A DNA stretch of 64,000 nt from Leptolyngbya sp. SIO1E4. Its GTDB lineage: Bacteria; Cyanobacteriota; Cyanobacteriia; Phormidesmidales; Phormidesmidaceae. Positions 52,462 through 61,331 of this stretch are shown piece after piece. The position numbers and the translations under genes were made by a program. The notes beneath the pieces were generated by a model. That model was given only the letters and a program-made list of their open reading frames with translations. It did not search any database and was not told where the DNA came from. The stretch's first letter is position 1; each line of letters starts with the position of its first letter. The stretch lies in assembly GCA_010672825.2 (NCBI GenBank), contig JAAHFU020000005.1:434001-498000 (forward strand), read 5' to 3'.

Positions 52462-53310
52462 ATGGAGCGTGATCATATTTCTCGGTCGCCCCTCTCAACT
52501 GGGCCTATACTTTCCTGCCAGCAGCTGACGAAAGGGTTTGCCAGCGGACGTCAAGCCACAACCGTTTTAGAGAACATCCATCTTGATGTAGCACCGGGGG
52601 ATTTTGTCACCATTTTGGGGCAATCGGGCGGTGGCAAATCGACCCTGCTGCAGCTTCTGGGCGGCTTCATTGCGCCTACTCAAGGGCAGGTGTTGTTTCA
52701 CGGCGTGCCGCTCAAGGGCATCACCCCTAAGATCGGCATGGTCTTTCAAGAAAACACGCTATATCCCTGGCTGACGGTGGAGCAAAACATTGGCTTTGGC
52801 TTCAAGGTCAGGGGCAAAAAGCGTCGCCAATATCAGCATCAGGTCAGCGATGTCCTGGAGCATGTAGGGCTGGCCCAATCTCGCACTCTGTACCCTCACC
52901 AGCTCTCTGGCGGGATGAAACAGCGGGTGTCGATCGCCCGTTCCATTGCTGTTCAACCCGATGTGTTGCTGTTAGATGAACCCTTTTCGGCGTTAGACAT
53001 TCAACTCCGGAGGCGGTTACAAGGCTTTTTATCCACGATTTGGCAAGACACCGCAACCACGATGGTGCTGGTCACCCACAACGTCGAAGAAGCGATCTTA
53101 CTCGGCCAAAAACTGCTGGTGATTGGCGACAAACCCGGTCGCATTATTGAAACAGTCGATATTGCAGCAGCTCAGTTTCGCGATCGCTACGACCCGCAAT
53201 TTTTAGCGCTGCAGCGCCATTTAGAAACCGTCATTGAAACCGATGCTCAGACCCAGACCTCACTCCACAGGCCCTTTGTGGAGCCCCCTCAAGTCCTTGA
53301 TCCAACCTGA
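52462..53310 (+). CDS. ABC importer ATPase (SsuB/TauB/NrtD type)
   Basis: 282 residues from ATG 52462, directly after the permease. Walker A GQSGGGKSTLLQLLGGF near 50, Q-loop MVFQENTLYPWLTVEQN, signature LSGGMKQRVSIARSI near 150, Walker B LLLDEPFSALD, H-loop VTHNVEEA. The C-terminal 40 residues (IIETVDIAAAQFRDRYDPQF) are typical for sulfonate/nitrate transporters. Completes the first taurine-type importer. Confidence 0.92.
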   Translation: MERDHISRSPLSTGPILSCQQLTKGFASGRQATTVLENIHLDVAPGDFVTILGQSGGGKSTLLQLLGGFIAPTQGQVLFHGVPLKGITPKIGMVFQENTLYPWLTVEQNIGFGFKVRGKKRRQYQHQVSDVLEHVGLAQSRTLYPHQLSGGMKQRVSIARSIAVQPDVLLLDEPFSALDIQLRRRLQGFLSTIWQDTATTMVLVTHNVEEAILLGQKLLVIGDKPGRIIETVDIAAAQFRDRYDPQFLALQRHLETVIETDAQTQTSLHRPFVEPPQVLDPT

Positions 53311-53364
53311 ACAACCTTAATGTGAGAGTCATCCGACAGTCATCCTATCCCCAGTTTGTTGGCG

Positions 53365-53859
53365 TCAAGGCTGTACTCGGGCTGGGTATTGCGCCTTATG
53401 AATTTTGAGAATGGTTCGGGAATTCAGCCGCTTCACGTCTGGATGACTTTTGAGGAAATTAATAAACGTCAGTAGATCTTGATTGTCTTTGTAAATGTAT
53501 TCCAGCATGAGATTTAACTCCCCCGTGACCGAGGCAATGTAGCTAATATTTTCCATCGCCATCAGCTGATTGAGGCTGGCTTCTAAAAAGGATGGCTGCA
53601 CTTCTAGTTCTAGATAGGCCACATTTTCATGTTTGACTTTACCCGTATTGATAAAGGCACTAATAGAAATAATCGCTTCATCAAGTAACCGTTTAACTCG
53701 ATAGCGAATCGTTGCCTCAGGCGAGTCGATAGAGCGGGCAATGTCGCTGTAGGCAATCCGACCATTTTTTTGTAAAAGCTCAATAATTTTTAGATCTAAT
53801 TGATCTATTTGATATCCTTCAATGGCCTGGATCTCTGGGTCAGGAGGAGAGATTTGCAT
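53365..53859 (-). CDS. Lrp/AsnC family transcriptional regulator
   Basis: 164 residues. N-terminal HTH IDQLDLKIIELLQKNGRIAY with SDIARSIDSPEATIRYRVKR near residue 18-60, then the RAM/AsnC ligand-binding fold (VAYLELEVQPSFLEASLNQL; MENISYIASVTGELNLMLEY). Lrp/AsnC proteins sense amino acids or nitrogen compounds as octamers. Located between the two importers and divergent from the second, so it is the best candidate regulator of the hydratase island. Convergent with the first importer. Confidence 0.92.
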   Translation of the reverse strand: MQISPPDPEIQAIEGYQIDQLDLKIIELLQKNGRIAYSDIARSIDSPEATIRYRVKRLLDEAIISISAFINTGKVKHENVAYLELEVQPSFLEASLNQLMAMENISYIASVTGELNLMLEYIYKDNQDLLTFINFLKSHPDVKRLNSRTILKIHKAQYPARVQP

Positions 53860-54289
53860 AGTTCTATCGTTAGGCGATCGCAGTCATAAATATCCATACT
53901 ACAAGCCCTGGTAGCATGACTCATTCATTGCCGGCATTTATGGATTCCGTATAATCTAGACCAGATTCAACGATATCAGCAAAAAAATGTAGCCATCTCT
54001 ACGGTTATGAGTAAAGACAAGCAGTATTCTTGTCCTGATAGAGAGGTTGGCTTGGTGTAGCAACCGCGATCGACCATGAGCTGAATGATGTCTATTTGTT
54101 TGGGGTAAGTGGACTTTCTGATGATGGACTGAGGTTGGTTATCGAAATCTTGCCGATCTCATTTGATCAGAGTGTGCAGCGGTGCAGCGGTTCGTCTGCG
54201 TTGAATAAACTCAGCAGGCTGATTTGTCAGCACTTTGCGTGGTTGCCTTAGCATCCGACTTTTTATTCTGGATAGCGTTTTCAACTAAT
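53860..54289. other. divergent control region between Lrp gene and second importer
   Basis: 430 bp without a gene. It should contain the promoters of the Lrp gene and of the importer-hydratase operon. I see no clear palindrome that can be named an Lrp site. Confidence 0.45.
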
Positions 54290-55090
54290 ATGAAGGTCAA
54301 TTATTTGGAGCATCAAAAAGGTGTAGATTCTCACCGAGTTGGCTTGGATATCTCTGTTTCAGGCTTGACTAAGTACCTGAACGGTAAGCCACTCTATGAG
54401 GATTTTTATCTTCATATTCCCAGCCAAAAGATTACCTGCATTTTTGGTCCCAACGGTTGTGGTAAGTCAACTTTACTGAACATGATTTCGGGCCTAATAC
54501 CAGTCGACTCAGGACAACTTTTCTTTGGTGGCAAGCCCCGCTCTGAAGTCAACCTCGGCTATGTTTTTCAGAATTACCGAGACGCTCTTTTTCCTTGGCT
54601 AAGAGCAATTCAAAACATTGAATATCCCCTTTTGAGTGCAGGCTTTTCTCGCCTCAAGCGACGCGCTCGTGTCGAAGAGTTGATTCATCAATTTAATGTG
54701 GGCTTTGATCTGTCCCGTTACCCCTATGAGCTATCTGGTGGTCAACAGCAGTTAGTCTCCATCATGCGTGCCCTGGCCACCCAACCCAATGTGTTATTCC
54801 TCGATGAACCATTCTCGGCATTAGATTACGAGGCGACGTTAGCTATTCGAGACAAATTGCAGGATGTGTTTGTCGAAACGGGGGTCACAATCGTCATGAT
54901 TTCTCACGACTTAGAAGAGGCTGTCTATCTAGCCGACCATATTTTATTGCTGACCAAGCGACCTACCCGGATTGCTGAAAGCGTTGTTTTTAATGCTAGC
55001 CGTCCTCGCACATTAGCAACCTTGTCAGACCCAGAGTTTGTGCGGATCAAAGCCCATAGTCTGGATGTCTTTCGGCGTGAGGCGAGTTAA
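54290..55090 (+). CDS. ABC importer ATPase (taurine/nitrate type), second system
   Basis: 266 residues from ATG 54290; the longer reading from 54224 adds 22 hydrophobic residues that do not fit an ATPase. Walker A GPNGCGKSTLLNMISGL near 62, Q-loop VFQNYRDALFPWLRAIQN, signature LSGGQQQLVSIMRAL, Walker B VLFLDEPFSALDYE, H-loop VMISHDLEEAVYLA. First gene of the operon ATPase, permease, binding protein, beta, alpha. Different in sequence from the ATPase at 52462. Confidence 0.92.
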   Translation: MKVNYLEHQKGVDSHRVGLDISVSGLTKYLNGKPLYEDFYLHIPSQKITCIFGPNGCGKSTLLNMISGLIPVDSGQLFFGGKPRSEVNLGYVFQNYRDALFPWLRAIQNIEYPLLSAGFSRLKRRARVEELIHQFNVGFDLSRYPYELSGGQQQLVSIMRALATQPNVLFLDEPFSALDYEATLAIRDKLQDVFVETGVTIVMISHDLEEAVYLADHILLLTKRPTRIAESVVFNASRPRTLATLSDPEFVRIKAHSLDVFRREAS

Positions 55091-55092
55091 AG

Positions 55093-55875
55093 ATGGCAAA
55101 GGCGAAACTGCGTTTTTCAAGTGGTGTGTCCTCTTTTTTGGTGGCCAATACAGGCACCATCCTCATTCTTATGGTTTGGTGGGTGGTTACGGCACTGCAG
55201 TTAATCAATCCAGTGTTATTGCCGAGCCCTGTTGAGACTTTTGTCGCATTGTGGGAAGGCATGGCCGGTGGTGGGCTCTTGCTGGATTTTTGGCTAACCC
55301 TATATCGCAGTCTTTATGCCTTTGTGATTGCCGCTTTTTTGGGAATTCCGATTGGTATTTTGCTAGGAGCTAATGAAAATTTATATCGTTCTTTTGAGTT
55401 CCTGATTGATTTTTTTCGCTCCACGCCAGCAACAGCAATGTTCCCTTTATTTTTAGTCGTTTTTGGGATTGGCGACTTCTCAAAGGTTGCAGTCGCCGCC
55501 TTTGCTGGCGGATTAGTTATTTTCTTTAATGTTGCCTACGGCGTTATGAATACTCGGAAAACCCGAATCATGGCGGCCCGGATCATGGGCGCACCTCGAT
55601 GGCGAATTTTCTTTGACGTCATCTTTTTTGAAACGCTGCCTCAAACATTTATCGGTTTGAGGACAGCGATCTCCTTGACCTTAGTAGTCATCATTGTGGC
55701 CGAAATGTTTATTGGCTCCACAAATGGTATGGGACAACGAATTATTGATGCCCAGCAGGTGTTTGATATGCCTGATATGTACGCTTCGATTATTGCGACT
55801 GGCATTATGGGCTACGGCCTCAATCAGCTTTTCTTACTAACTGAAAATAAATTTATCCATTGGAAAGGACGTTGA
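55093..55875 (+). CDS. ABC importer permease (taurine/nitrate type), second system
   Basis: 260 residues, about six helices: ILILMVWWVVTALQLINPVL with PSPVETFVALWEG, the usual start of this permease family. EAA loop AARIMGAPRWRIFFDVIFFE near 160. Start 2 bp after the ATPase stop. Its 3' end precedes the binding-protein start by 5 bp, so it is tightly coupled. Confidence 0.92.
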   Translation: MAKAKLRFSSGVSSFLVANTGTILILMVWWVVTALQLINPVLLPSPVETFVALWEGMAGGGLLLDFWLTLYRSLYAFVIAAFLGIPIGILLGANENLYRSFEFLIDFFRSTPATAMFPLFLVVFGIGDFSKVAVAAFAGGLVIFFNVAYGVMNTRKTRIMAARIMGAPRWRIFFDVIFFETLPQTFIGLRTAISLTLVVIIVAEMFIGSTNGMGQRIIDAQQVFDMPDMYASIIATGIMGYGLNQLFLLTENKFIHWKGR

Positions 55876-55880
55876 AAATT

Positions 55881-56963
55881 ATGAGTGCTCAAAACTTTAG
55901 TCGTCGCCAGTTTGTTAAGTATGGTGCTCTGACCGTAGGGACAACCGCGATCGCGGCCTGTACTGGTAGTTCAGAAGTTGAAGAAACGACTGCCCCCAGT
56001 GAAGATACATCGACTACAGAGACTGGCGGTGGAAGTCCTGAAGTCATTGTCAAAAAAGAAAAGGTCGTGGCCTCTTGGCTGCCCATCATGCAAACAACAG
56101 CTTATTACGTGGCGCTCGAAGAAGGTCTGTTTGAGCAGGCTGATATTGAAATTGAGTCCGTCAAATTTGAAAACCCTAACCAGATTATTGATTCCCTGGT
56201 TTCGGGTAGGGCTGATTTTGGCCCTCCAGGTGCCGCTGCTGGAATTACCGTATTAGCTGAGGCTAAGACGCCAGGCACATTCAAAGTGTTTGGGCTGCAA
56301 GGCGGTGGCATCGAAAGCGACTTTATTAATGACGGACTGATTGTTAAACCGGATTCGACCATTGCCACATTTGAAGACTTACAGGGGAAAAAAGTAGGCA
56401 CGATTCCCGGTATTCAGTGGAAGACGATTCTGTCTTACATCTTGAAGAAAAATGGATTAGAGCCGGGTAATAACGTCACGATTGAGCAAATGGCAGTGGG
56501 CTTACATTTGCCCTCAGTTGTCTCAGGAGCAGTCGATGCCACCTTGTCGTTGGAACCCACCGGGTCAATCGCCGAAGCGACGCAACAGGCTAAACGGGCT
56601 CTGGTAAATCCCGTTTCCATGTTTATTTCCGATCCCTTCTATTCAGGGGCAGCGGTGCTGACGTCTAAGTTTTTGACCGATCGCCCGGAGACGGCCAGAA
56701 AAATCGTACAGGTAATTGATGAAGCCACCAAAATTGCCAACAGTGACTTCGATAAGGTACGTCCCTACATTTCTCAATACACTGCCCTTGAACCCGACCA
56801 AGCTTCCTATGTGGCTCAGCCACGACTCAGAGGTTTCGATGATTTAGATGACATCGATTTAGACTCTTACCAAAAATTTATTGATGTCTTCTATGAGGAA
56901 GAGGTTTTAGAGCAAGCCATGGCGGTTAAAGCATTAATGTTGGATAAAGCAGAGCTAGGTTAA
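55881..56963 (+). CDS. Tat-exported ABC substrate-binding lipoprotein (NMT1/THI5-like)
   Basis: 360 residues from ATG 55881. N-terminus has a twin-arginine motif SRRQFVK, hydrophobic segment and lipobox AIAAC, so it is probably a Tat-dependent lipoprotein, which suggests folding or cofactor loading before export. Body: WLPIMQTTAYYVALEEGLFE, SVKFENPNQIIDSLVSGRAD, GPPGAAAGITVLAEAKTPGT and a substrate pocket typical of NMT1/SsuA-like proteins. Its stop overlaps the start of the nitrile-hydratase beta gene (TAATG), the strongest link here between importer and enzyme. Confidence 0.92.
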   Translation: MSAQNFSRRQFVKYGALTVGTTAIAACTGSSEVEETTAPSEDTSTTETGGGSPEVIVKKEKVVASWLPIMQTTAYYVALEEGLFEQADIEIESVKFENPNQIIDSLVSGRADFGPPGAAAGITVLAEAKTPGTFKVFGLQGGGIESDFINDGLIVKPDSTIATFEDLQGKKVGTIPGIQWKTILSYILKKNGLEPGNNVTIEQMAVGLHLPSVVSGAVDATLSLEPTGSIAEATQQAKRALVNPVSMFISDPFYSGAAVLTSKFLTDRPETARKIVQVIDEATKIANSDFDKVRPYISQYTALEPDQASYVAQPRLRGFDDLDDIDLDSYQKFIDVFYEEEVLEQAMAVKALMLDKAELG

Positions 56964-57676
56964 TGTTTGAGGTTCCACCGAGCACCTATCATCAACCGAT
57001 ACCGCATGACCCTGATGACCAGTCCCCGATCATCAGGAAAGAGGGGCATATCAGTTTTTATGAAAAGCAGATTGTGGCGCTGCATAATCTGATGAGAGCA
57101 AAAAAGCAATTGCCTAGTTTTGACTCAGTGCGACGTGCTGCTGAAGAAGTAGACGGTCAGTTTGTTGCTCAAGCCTTTTCCGACGAGATCCCTGATTTTC
57201 TCAAGCATCGCCTACCTGACTACGGAGAGAGGAGAGTTCTAGCGGTTGAAAGAGTCTTACAAGATCTCAATTACGTTTCTAGGGAGGAATTAAAACAGCA
57301 GTTTACAGCGCTTGACGATACTGACGCTTGCCAATTTTCTGCCAAAGTTGCCTATCAGCCTGAGACGAATGAAGCGACCTACGCAATCCCGCAGTATCAA
57401 GTTGGTGACTTAGTTCAAGTGATTCCCCATGACAAAGTTGGACACATTAGAACGCCTGTTTACTTGCGGCAGAAAAAAGGGATCATTCAAGGCCTACAGG
57501 GGCAGTATTTGAACCCAGAAGAGTTAGCGCATTTTAAGTCTCCAGTTTTTCGATTGCCACTTTACTTAGTTGAGTTTGAAATGCTGGAAGTCTGGGGCGA
57601 TCGCTGCCCTATCAAGAGTCTGAAAGACAAGCTGCGAGTCGAAATTTATGAGCCCTGGCTGTCACCACTGCCATAG
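56963..57676 (+). CDS. nitrile hydratase beta subunit, set 2 (atypical N-terminus)
   Basis: 237 residues. C-terminal SH3-like half is clear: YQVGDLVQVIPHDKVGHIRT, PVYLRQKKGIIQGLQGQYLN, VFRLPLYLVEFEMLEVWGD and LRVEIYEPWLSPLP. The second active-site Arg block reads YLRQKKG where others have RGK/RGR. The N-terminal half lacks MNGxHDxGG; instead two similar helical blocks appear, FYEKQIVALHNLM near 33 and YGERRVLAVERVLQDLNYVS near 90, each like the FYEKW-ALE helix of beta/accessory proteins. Translationally coupled to the Tat binding protein. Confidence 0.87.
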   Translation: MFEVPPSTYHQPIPHDPDDQSPIIRKEGHISFYEKQIVALHNLMRAKKQLPSFDSVRRAAEEVDGQFVAQAFSDEIPDFLKHRLPDYGERRVLAVERVLQDLNYVSREELKQQFTALDDTDACQFSAKVAYQPETNEATYAIPQYQVGDLVQVIPHDKVGHIRTPVYLRQKKGIIQGLQGQYLNPEELAHFKSPVFRLPLYLVEFEMLEVWGDRCPIKSLKDKLRVEIYEPWLSPLP

Positions 57677-57711
57677 CCTGACTTTTGCCCAGAGATCGAG
57701 GTCTACCGTTG

Positions 57712-58434
57712 ATGTCTAACCATGCCCCTCAAAATGATGAGCCCTTATCCAAGCCCACTGGTTCGACCGAGGCACATCACCATAGTCATGAACCTATTAC
57801 CGATGATGAAGCGTATTGGGCACAACGCACCAGAGTGATCCAAACGCTATTGGAAGCAAAAGGCTTTTTTACTGCGGATGAAGTCCGACGTGAAATTGAA
57901 CGCGAAGATTCTGTGACCCCCATGTTGGGAGCACGTTTAGTCGCCCGCGCTTGGGTTGATGCTGAGTTTAAGCAACGGCTCTTGGCCGATGGCAAAGCGG
58001 CCTGTCGAGAAATGGACATTGACACGGCTGAAATCAAACGGCTGGAGGCGGTTGAAAATACTCCGTCGGTTCATCACGTTGTTGTTTGTACCCTTTGTTC
58101 TTGCTATCCTCGAGCGATTTTGGGTTACCATCCACCTTCTTGGTATAAGAGTACGGCCTACCGCAATCAAGTTGTCGTTGATCCCCGGCGAGTTTTAGAA
58201 GAAGAGTTTGGCACGGTCATCCCCGATGCGGTTGAGGTTCGAGTGATGGATAGTAATGCCGATACTCGTTATCTCGTGATTCCTCTGAGACCTCAAGGAA
58301 CAGAAAACTGGAGCGAGGAGACCCTACGTCAACTTGTCACACGCGACAGTATGATCGGCGTTGCGGTGGCCGAGTCGCCTTTGTTCTTAAATAAGAGATC
58401 TGACAAAGCACAAGCATCGGAGATCATTTACTGA
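57712..58434 (+). CDS. cobalt-type nitrile hydratase alpha subunit (set 2)
   Basis: 240 residues from ATG 57712 (35 bp after the beta stop). Claw [10 protein letters not shown] with C126, C129 and C131; Thr indicates cobalt. VENTPSVHHVVVCTL, YHPPSWYKSTAYRNQVVVDP and VMDSNADTRYLVIPLRP are family blocks. The N-terminal about 30 residues are extra and include His-rich AHHHSHEP (H22-H26), absent from the other two alpha subunits; it may bind metal. C-terminal extension of about 20 polar residues. No accessory gene of the P14K type follows; DUF1097 and COG0523 genes come next. Confidence 0.93.
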   Translation: MSNHAPQNDEPLSKPTGSTEAHHHSHEPITDDEAYWAQRTRVIQTLLEAKGFFTADEVRREIEREDSVTPMLGARLVARAWVDAEFKQRLLADGKAACREMDIDTAEIKRLEAVENTPSVHHVVVCTLCSCYPRAILGYHPPSWYKSTAYRNQVVVDPRRVLEEEFGTVIPDAVEVRVMDSNADTRYLVIPLRPQGTENWSEETLRQLVTRDSMIGVAVAESPLFLNKRSDKAQASEIIY

Positions 58435-58836
58435 AAAGCGAAGTTAATATTCACAACCTTCATTCAATTTTGAGGAAAATGGTTGCCCGTTACTGTGCCT
58501 TTCTTTAGGTAGAATCATTCTCCAAAGAAGATCTTAATTTCTATCCTTAAAGGTGACAGTGATTCCATCTCATATTGTGTCTGCTTACGACAAAAACAAG
58601 AAAGTTTAACTGCATGCAGAAAATGCATAAATTGACGCTTATAATAACAATTAAATTATTTCAGTGGCTCTGGTTTTTTGGCTCTGCATGAGTACAAATC
58701 AAGGTTAGAGCTTGGGTCTTGAAGTATTTTTTACTCCGGTAAATTTGAGCTGCTTTTGGGCTGAGGTCTGTCTAGATTCATGGTCTTAATAATCGAGTAA
58801 TAGAGTGGCCAGTATCCCTGTAAAGAGGTGTGTTTT
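58435..58836. other. AT-rich gap with probable promoter
   Basis: 400 bp, no gene. TTGACG near 58634 is followed about 17 bp later by ATTATT, a plausible sigma-70 promoter for the downstream genes. ACTGCATGCAGAAAATGCATAAA near 58610 is palindrome-like. Confidence 0.4.
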
Positions 58837-59340
58837 ATGAAGCAATCAGAAGCGTTGACGATTAGTATTGGTGTCTTAGGTGGGGTTGATGTTTTTCTGA
58901 CGGCGACGGTGATTCCGGTACCCGTTTGGGTGACGTTTACAGCTTGGGCTTCGTTCTTTATCGTCGGCGGTGGCACCCGCGGGTTCGTGAAATCGGTTGC
59001 CTGTAACATTACCGGCATCATCATCGCGGCCTTGTCGCTCTTGGCCATTGGGCTCATTGGTAATACGCCGCTAGTGGCGGCCATTTGTGTGGGCATTGGC
59101 AGTGCCGCCATGGTGCAGGCCTCCAAACTGCCCTTTACCCACGGCATCACCCCCGCGATTGTTTGGGGCTTCTCCCAGACGGTGGGCACGGTTGCCGTCA
59201 CTGGGCTGCCCGTCACGGCCCCGTTGCCCAACAATCCCGTGTTGATTGCGATCGCGGCCATGATCTTGGGCGCCATTTTCGGCTATCTTTCCGAGGCTTG
59301 GGGTAATGCCATGACGTCGTCGCTACAGCCAGAAAGGTAA
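58837..59340 (+). CDS. DUF1097 family membrane protein
   Basis: 167 residues from ATG 58837 (AGAGG eight bases upstream). Five hydrophobic segments, about residues 5-25, 30-50, 55-80, 85-105 and 135-155. VGGGTRGFVKSVACNITGII in the middle. DUF1097 proteins are predicted inner-membrane proteins of unknown function, some near transport or urea-type genes. Between hydratase sets 2 and 3 and just before the COG0523 gene, so a small-molecule or metal channel is a possible role; not shown. Confidence 0.85.
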   Translation: MKQSEALTISIGVLGGVDVFLTATVIPVPVWVTFTAWASFFIVGGGTRGFVKSVACNITGIIIAALSLLAIGLIGNTPLVAAICVGIGSAAMVQASKLPFTHGITPAIVWGFSQTVGTVAVTGLPVTAPLPNNPVLIAIAAMILGAIFGYLSEAWGNAMTSSLQPER

Positions 59341-59394
59341 AGGTTTCGCAGCCGTTCAGCTTTCAGCCGCTAGTTCAGGGAGTTTCCAATACTT

Positions 59395-60378
59395 ATGGCA
59401 TTGATTCAAAAAGTTCCAGTAACCGTCCTTACAGGCTATTTAGGGGCGGGCAAAACCACGTTACTCAACCGCATCTTGACTGAAAACCACGGTCAACGTG
59501 TTGCTGTCATTGTCAATGAATTTGGTGAGGTCGGGATTGACCATCAGTTAGTCATTGATGCCGACGAAGAAATTTTTGAGATGAACAACGGCTGCATCTG
59601 CTGTACTGTTCGCGGCGATCTCATCCGCATTATTGGCAATCTCATGGCCCAGGGTGAGCCCTTTGACCATCTCGTGATTGAAACGACGGGCTTGGCCGAT
59701 CCGGCACCGGTGATTCAATCCTTTTTCACCGATGAGGTGATGGCGCGGCAAACGCAGCTTGATGCGGTGGTGACGGTGGTGGATGCCAAGCACGTCGAAG
59801 CCCATTGGGATAGCCATGAAGTGCAGGAGCAAGTCGCATTTGCCGATGTGCTCCTGCTTAATAAAACGGATTTGATTGCGCCCGAACAGTTGCAGGCTTT
59901 GGAAGCAAAAGTGCGGGGCATTAATGCGATCGCCACTATCCACACTACTCAAAACTGCGAGATTAGCCTGGACAAGCTGCTGGGCGTGCAGGCCTTTGAC
60001 CTGAAGAATGCCCTGAGCATTGATCCGCAATTTTTAGAAGACGATGCCCATGAGCATGATGACTCGGTGTATTCCGTCGCGATTACCGCCACCGGCACCG
60101 TGGATAGTGACAAACTTAATCGCTGGCTGTATCAGCTAGTGCAGGCCAAAGGGGCCGACATCTTTCGCATGAAAGGTATTTTAGATATCGATCATGCCGA
60201 CCGGCGCTTTGTGTTTCAGGGCGTGCACATGACCTTAGATGGTCGCCCTGGCAAACCCTGGCTGCCCAGTGAGCAGCGCCATAGTGAGCTGGTTTTTATT
60301 GGCCGCAATCTGGATGAAGATGAGCTGCGCCAAGGCTTCCAAGCCTGTCTGATGCCGGTGTATGCCGACGTGACCTGA
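59395..60378 (+). CDS. COG0523 (CobW/P47K) metallochaperone GTPase, nitrile-hydratase activator candidate
   Basis: 327 residues. G3E GTPase: Walker [10 protein letters not shown] (14-22), metal site CICC (67-70), [16 protein letters not shown] near 157, and C-terminal CobW_C domain ending [16 protein letters not shown] His/Asp-rich patch EDDAHEHDD lies near 215. COG0523 members insert metals; the Fe-type nitrile-hydratase activator P47K is one, and CobW handles cobalt. Position directly before set 3 beta suggests cobalt delivery to these hydratases. Zinc-responsive COG0523 roles remain possible. Confidence 0.92.
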   Translation: MALIQKVPVTVLTGYLGAGKTTLLNRILTENHGQRVAVIVNEFGEVGIDHQLVIDADEEIFEMNNGCICCTVRGDLIRIIGNLMAQGEPFDHLVIETTGLADPAPVIQSFFTDEVMARQTQLDAVVTVVDAKHVEAHWDSHEVQEQVAFADVLLLNKTDLIAPEQLQALEAKVRGINAIATIHTTQNCEISLDKLLGVQAFDLKNALSIDPQFLEDDAHEHDDSVYSVAITATGTVDSDKLNRWLYQLVQAKGADIFRMKGILDIDHADRRFVFQGVHMTLDGRPGKPWLPSEQRHSELVFIGRNLDEDELRQGFQACLMPVYADVT

Positions 60379-60427
60379 CCGGTTTTGGTCGGGCCTTGAT
60401 TGACCTTGTTGAAAGTGACCTAATCTG

Positions 60428-61183
60428 ATGAAACTACAGCACTATCTGGGGGGTTTAGAAAACTTAGACCCCGTAAATTTTGAAACCCAGGTTTTTGTCG
60501 AACCGTGGGAACAGCGCATTTTTGGCATTCATACCGCGATGATGGCCCTCAGCAATCACCTGGGGGAGTCGCTACCCGATTACGACATCGAGCAGGTGCC
60601 CACAGAGTTCAAAAGCTTTTGGACCTGGGGCCATTTGCGCATGGGGGCCGAAGGCATGCACCCCTTTGAATATTTTCAGCTGCGTTATTACGAAAAGTGG
60701 TTAGGCGGTATCTCCGGTTTCTTTGTGGAGGAAGGCTACATCACCCAAGAAGAATTGGACCAGCGAACAGCGGAAATTTTGGCCGATGAGGCCAAAGCCC
60801 AAGCGCCGCTGCCCAGCGGCGGTGACGCCGCCATTGATAAGCAAGTGGTGAACTACTTGACCAAAGGGGATTCGCCGATGCGACCCCTGCCCGCCGCCCC
60901 GAGGTTTAGCGTGGGCGATCGCGTGCGGGTCAAAAATGTCGTCTCCGCAGACCACACGCGCCTGCCTGGCCACATCCGCGGCCGCGTGGCAGAAATCGTC
61001 AAAGTCTATGACGAGGCCTACACTTACTTTTTTGAGACCACTGATGGCTTAGGCACACCGATGCCGATTTACAGCATCGCCATCAAGGCCACCGACATCT
61101 GGGAGACTTCCCTGGCGGATGCCAATTCGATCTATTACAACGACGTTTTTGAAGTGTACCTGGAGTATTTGGAAGACGGCTAG
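60428..61183 (+). CDS. nitrile hydratase beta subunit (set 3, full length)
   Basis: 251 residues with both halves in one chain. N-terminal MKLQHYLGGLENLDPVNFET, EPWEQRIFGIHTAMMALSNH, FKSFWTWGHLRMGAEGMHPF and FQLRYYEKWLGGISGF; C-terminal SH3 half with FSVGDRVRVKNVVSADHTRL, PGHIRGRVAEIVKVYDEAYT, YSIAIKATDIWE and DVFEVYLEYLEDG. The Arg pair TRLPGHIRGR matches the active-site Arg residues. 50 bp after the COG0523 gene and 148 bp before alpha. Confidence 0.92.
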   Translation: MKLQHYLGGLENLDPVNFETQVFVEPWEQRIFGIHTAMMALSNHLGESLPDYDIEQVPTEFKSFWTWGHLRMGAEGMHPFEYFQLRYYEKWLGGISGFFVEEGYITQEELDQRTAEILADEAKAQAPLPSGGDAAIDKQVVNYLTKGDSPMRPLPAAPRFSVGDRVRVKNVVSADHTRLPGHIRGRVAEIVKVYDEAYTYFFETTDGLGTPMPIYSIAIKATDIWETSLADANSIYYNDVFEVYLEYLEDG

Positions 61184-61213
61184 GGCCAAGCCTGATCACC
61201 TGTGAACACGTTA

Positions 61214-61267
61214 GTCAGGGCCTGCCACCGCTTCGAGCCCGCGGTTGCCCAGGTGAAATCGCCTGAC
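61214..61267 (+). other. possible hairpin between set 3 beta and alpha
   Basis: GTCAGG (61214-61219) can pair with CCTGAC (61262-61267), with an inner ACCGC/GCGGT stem. The arms are short, so an attenuator or RNA-processing element is only a possibility. Confidence 0.3.
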
Positions 61268-61331
61268 CATTGCCAAAGTCATTCTTTTGCCTAACGAATT
61301 CCTTTGAACCTTACACCGAGAGGAGCGTGTA

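Noticed and set aside
61201-61331. Possible cobalamin riboswitch or tRNA-like element between beta and alpha
   Set aside because: No B12-box consensus or cloverleaf could be drawn; only a short GTCAGG/CCTGAC pairing.
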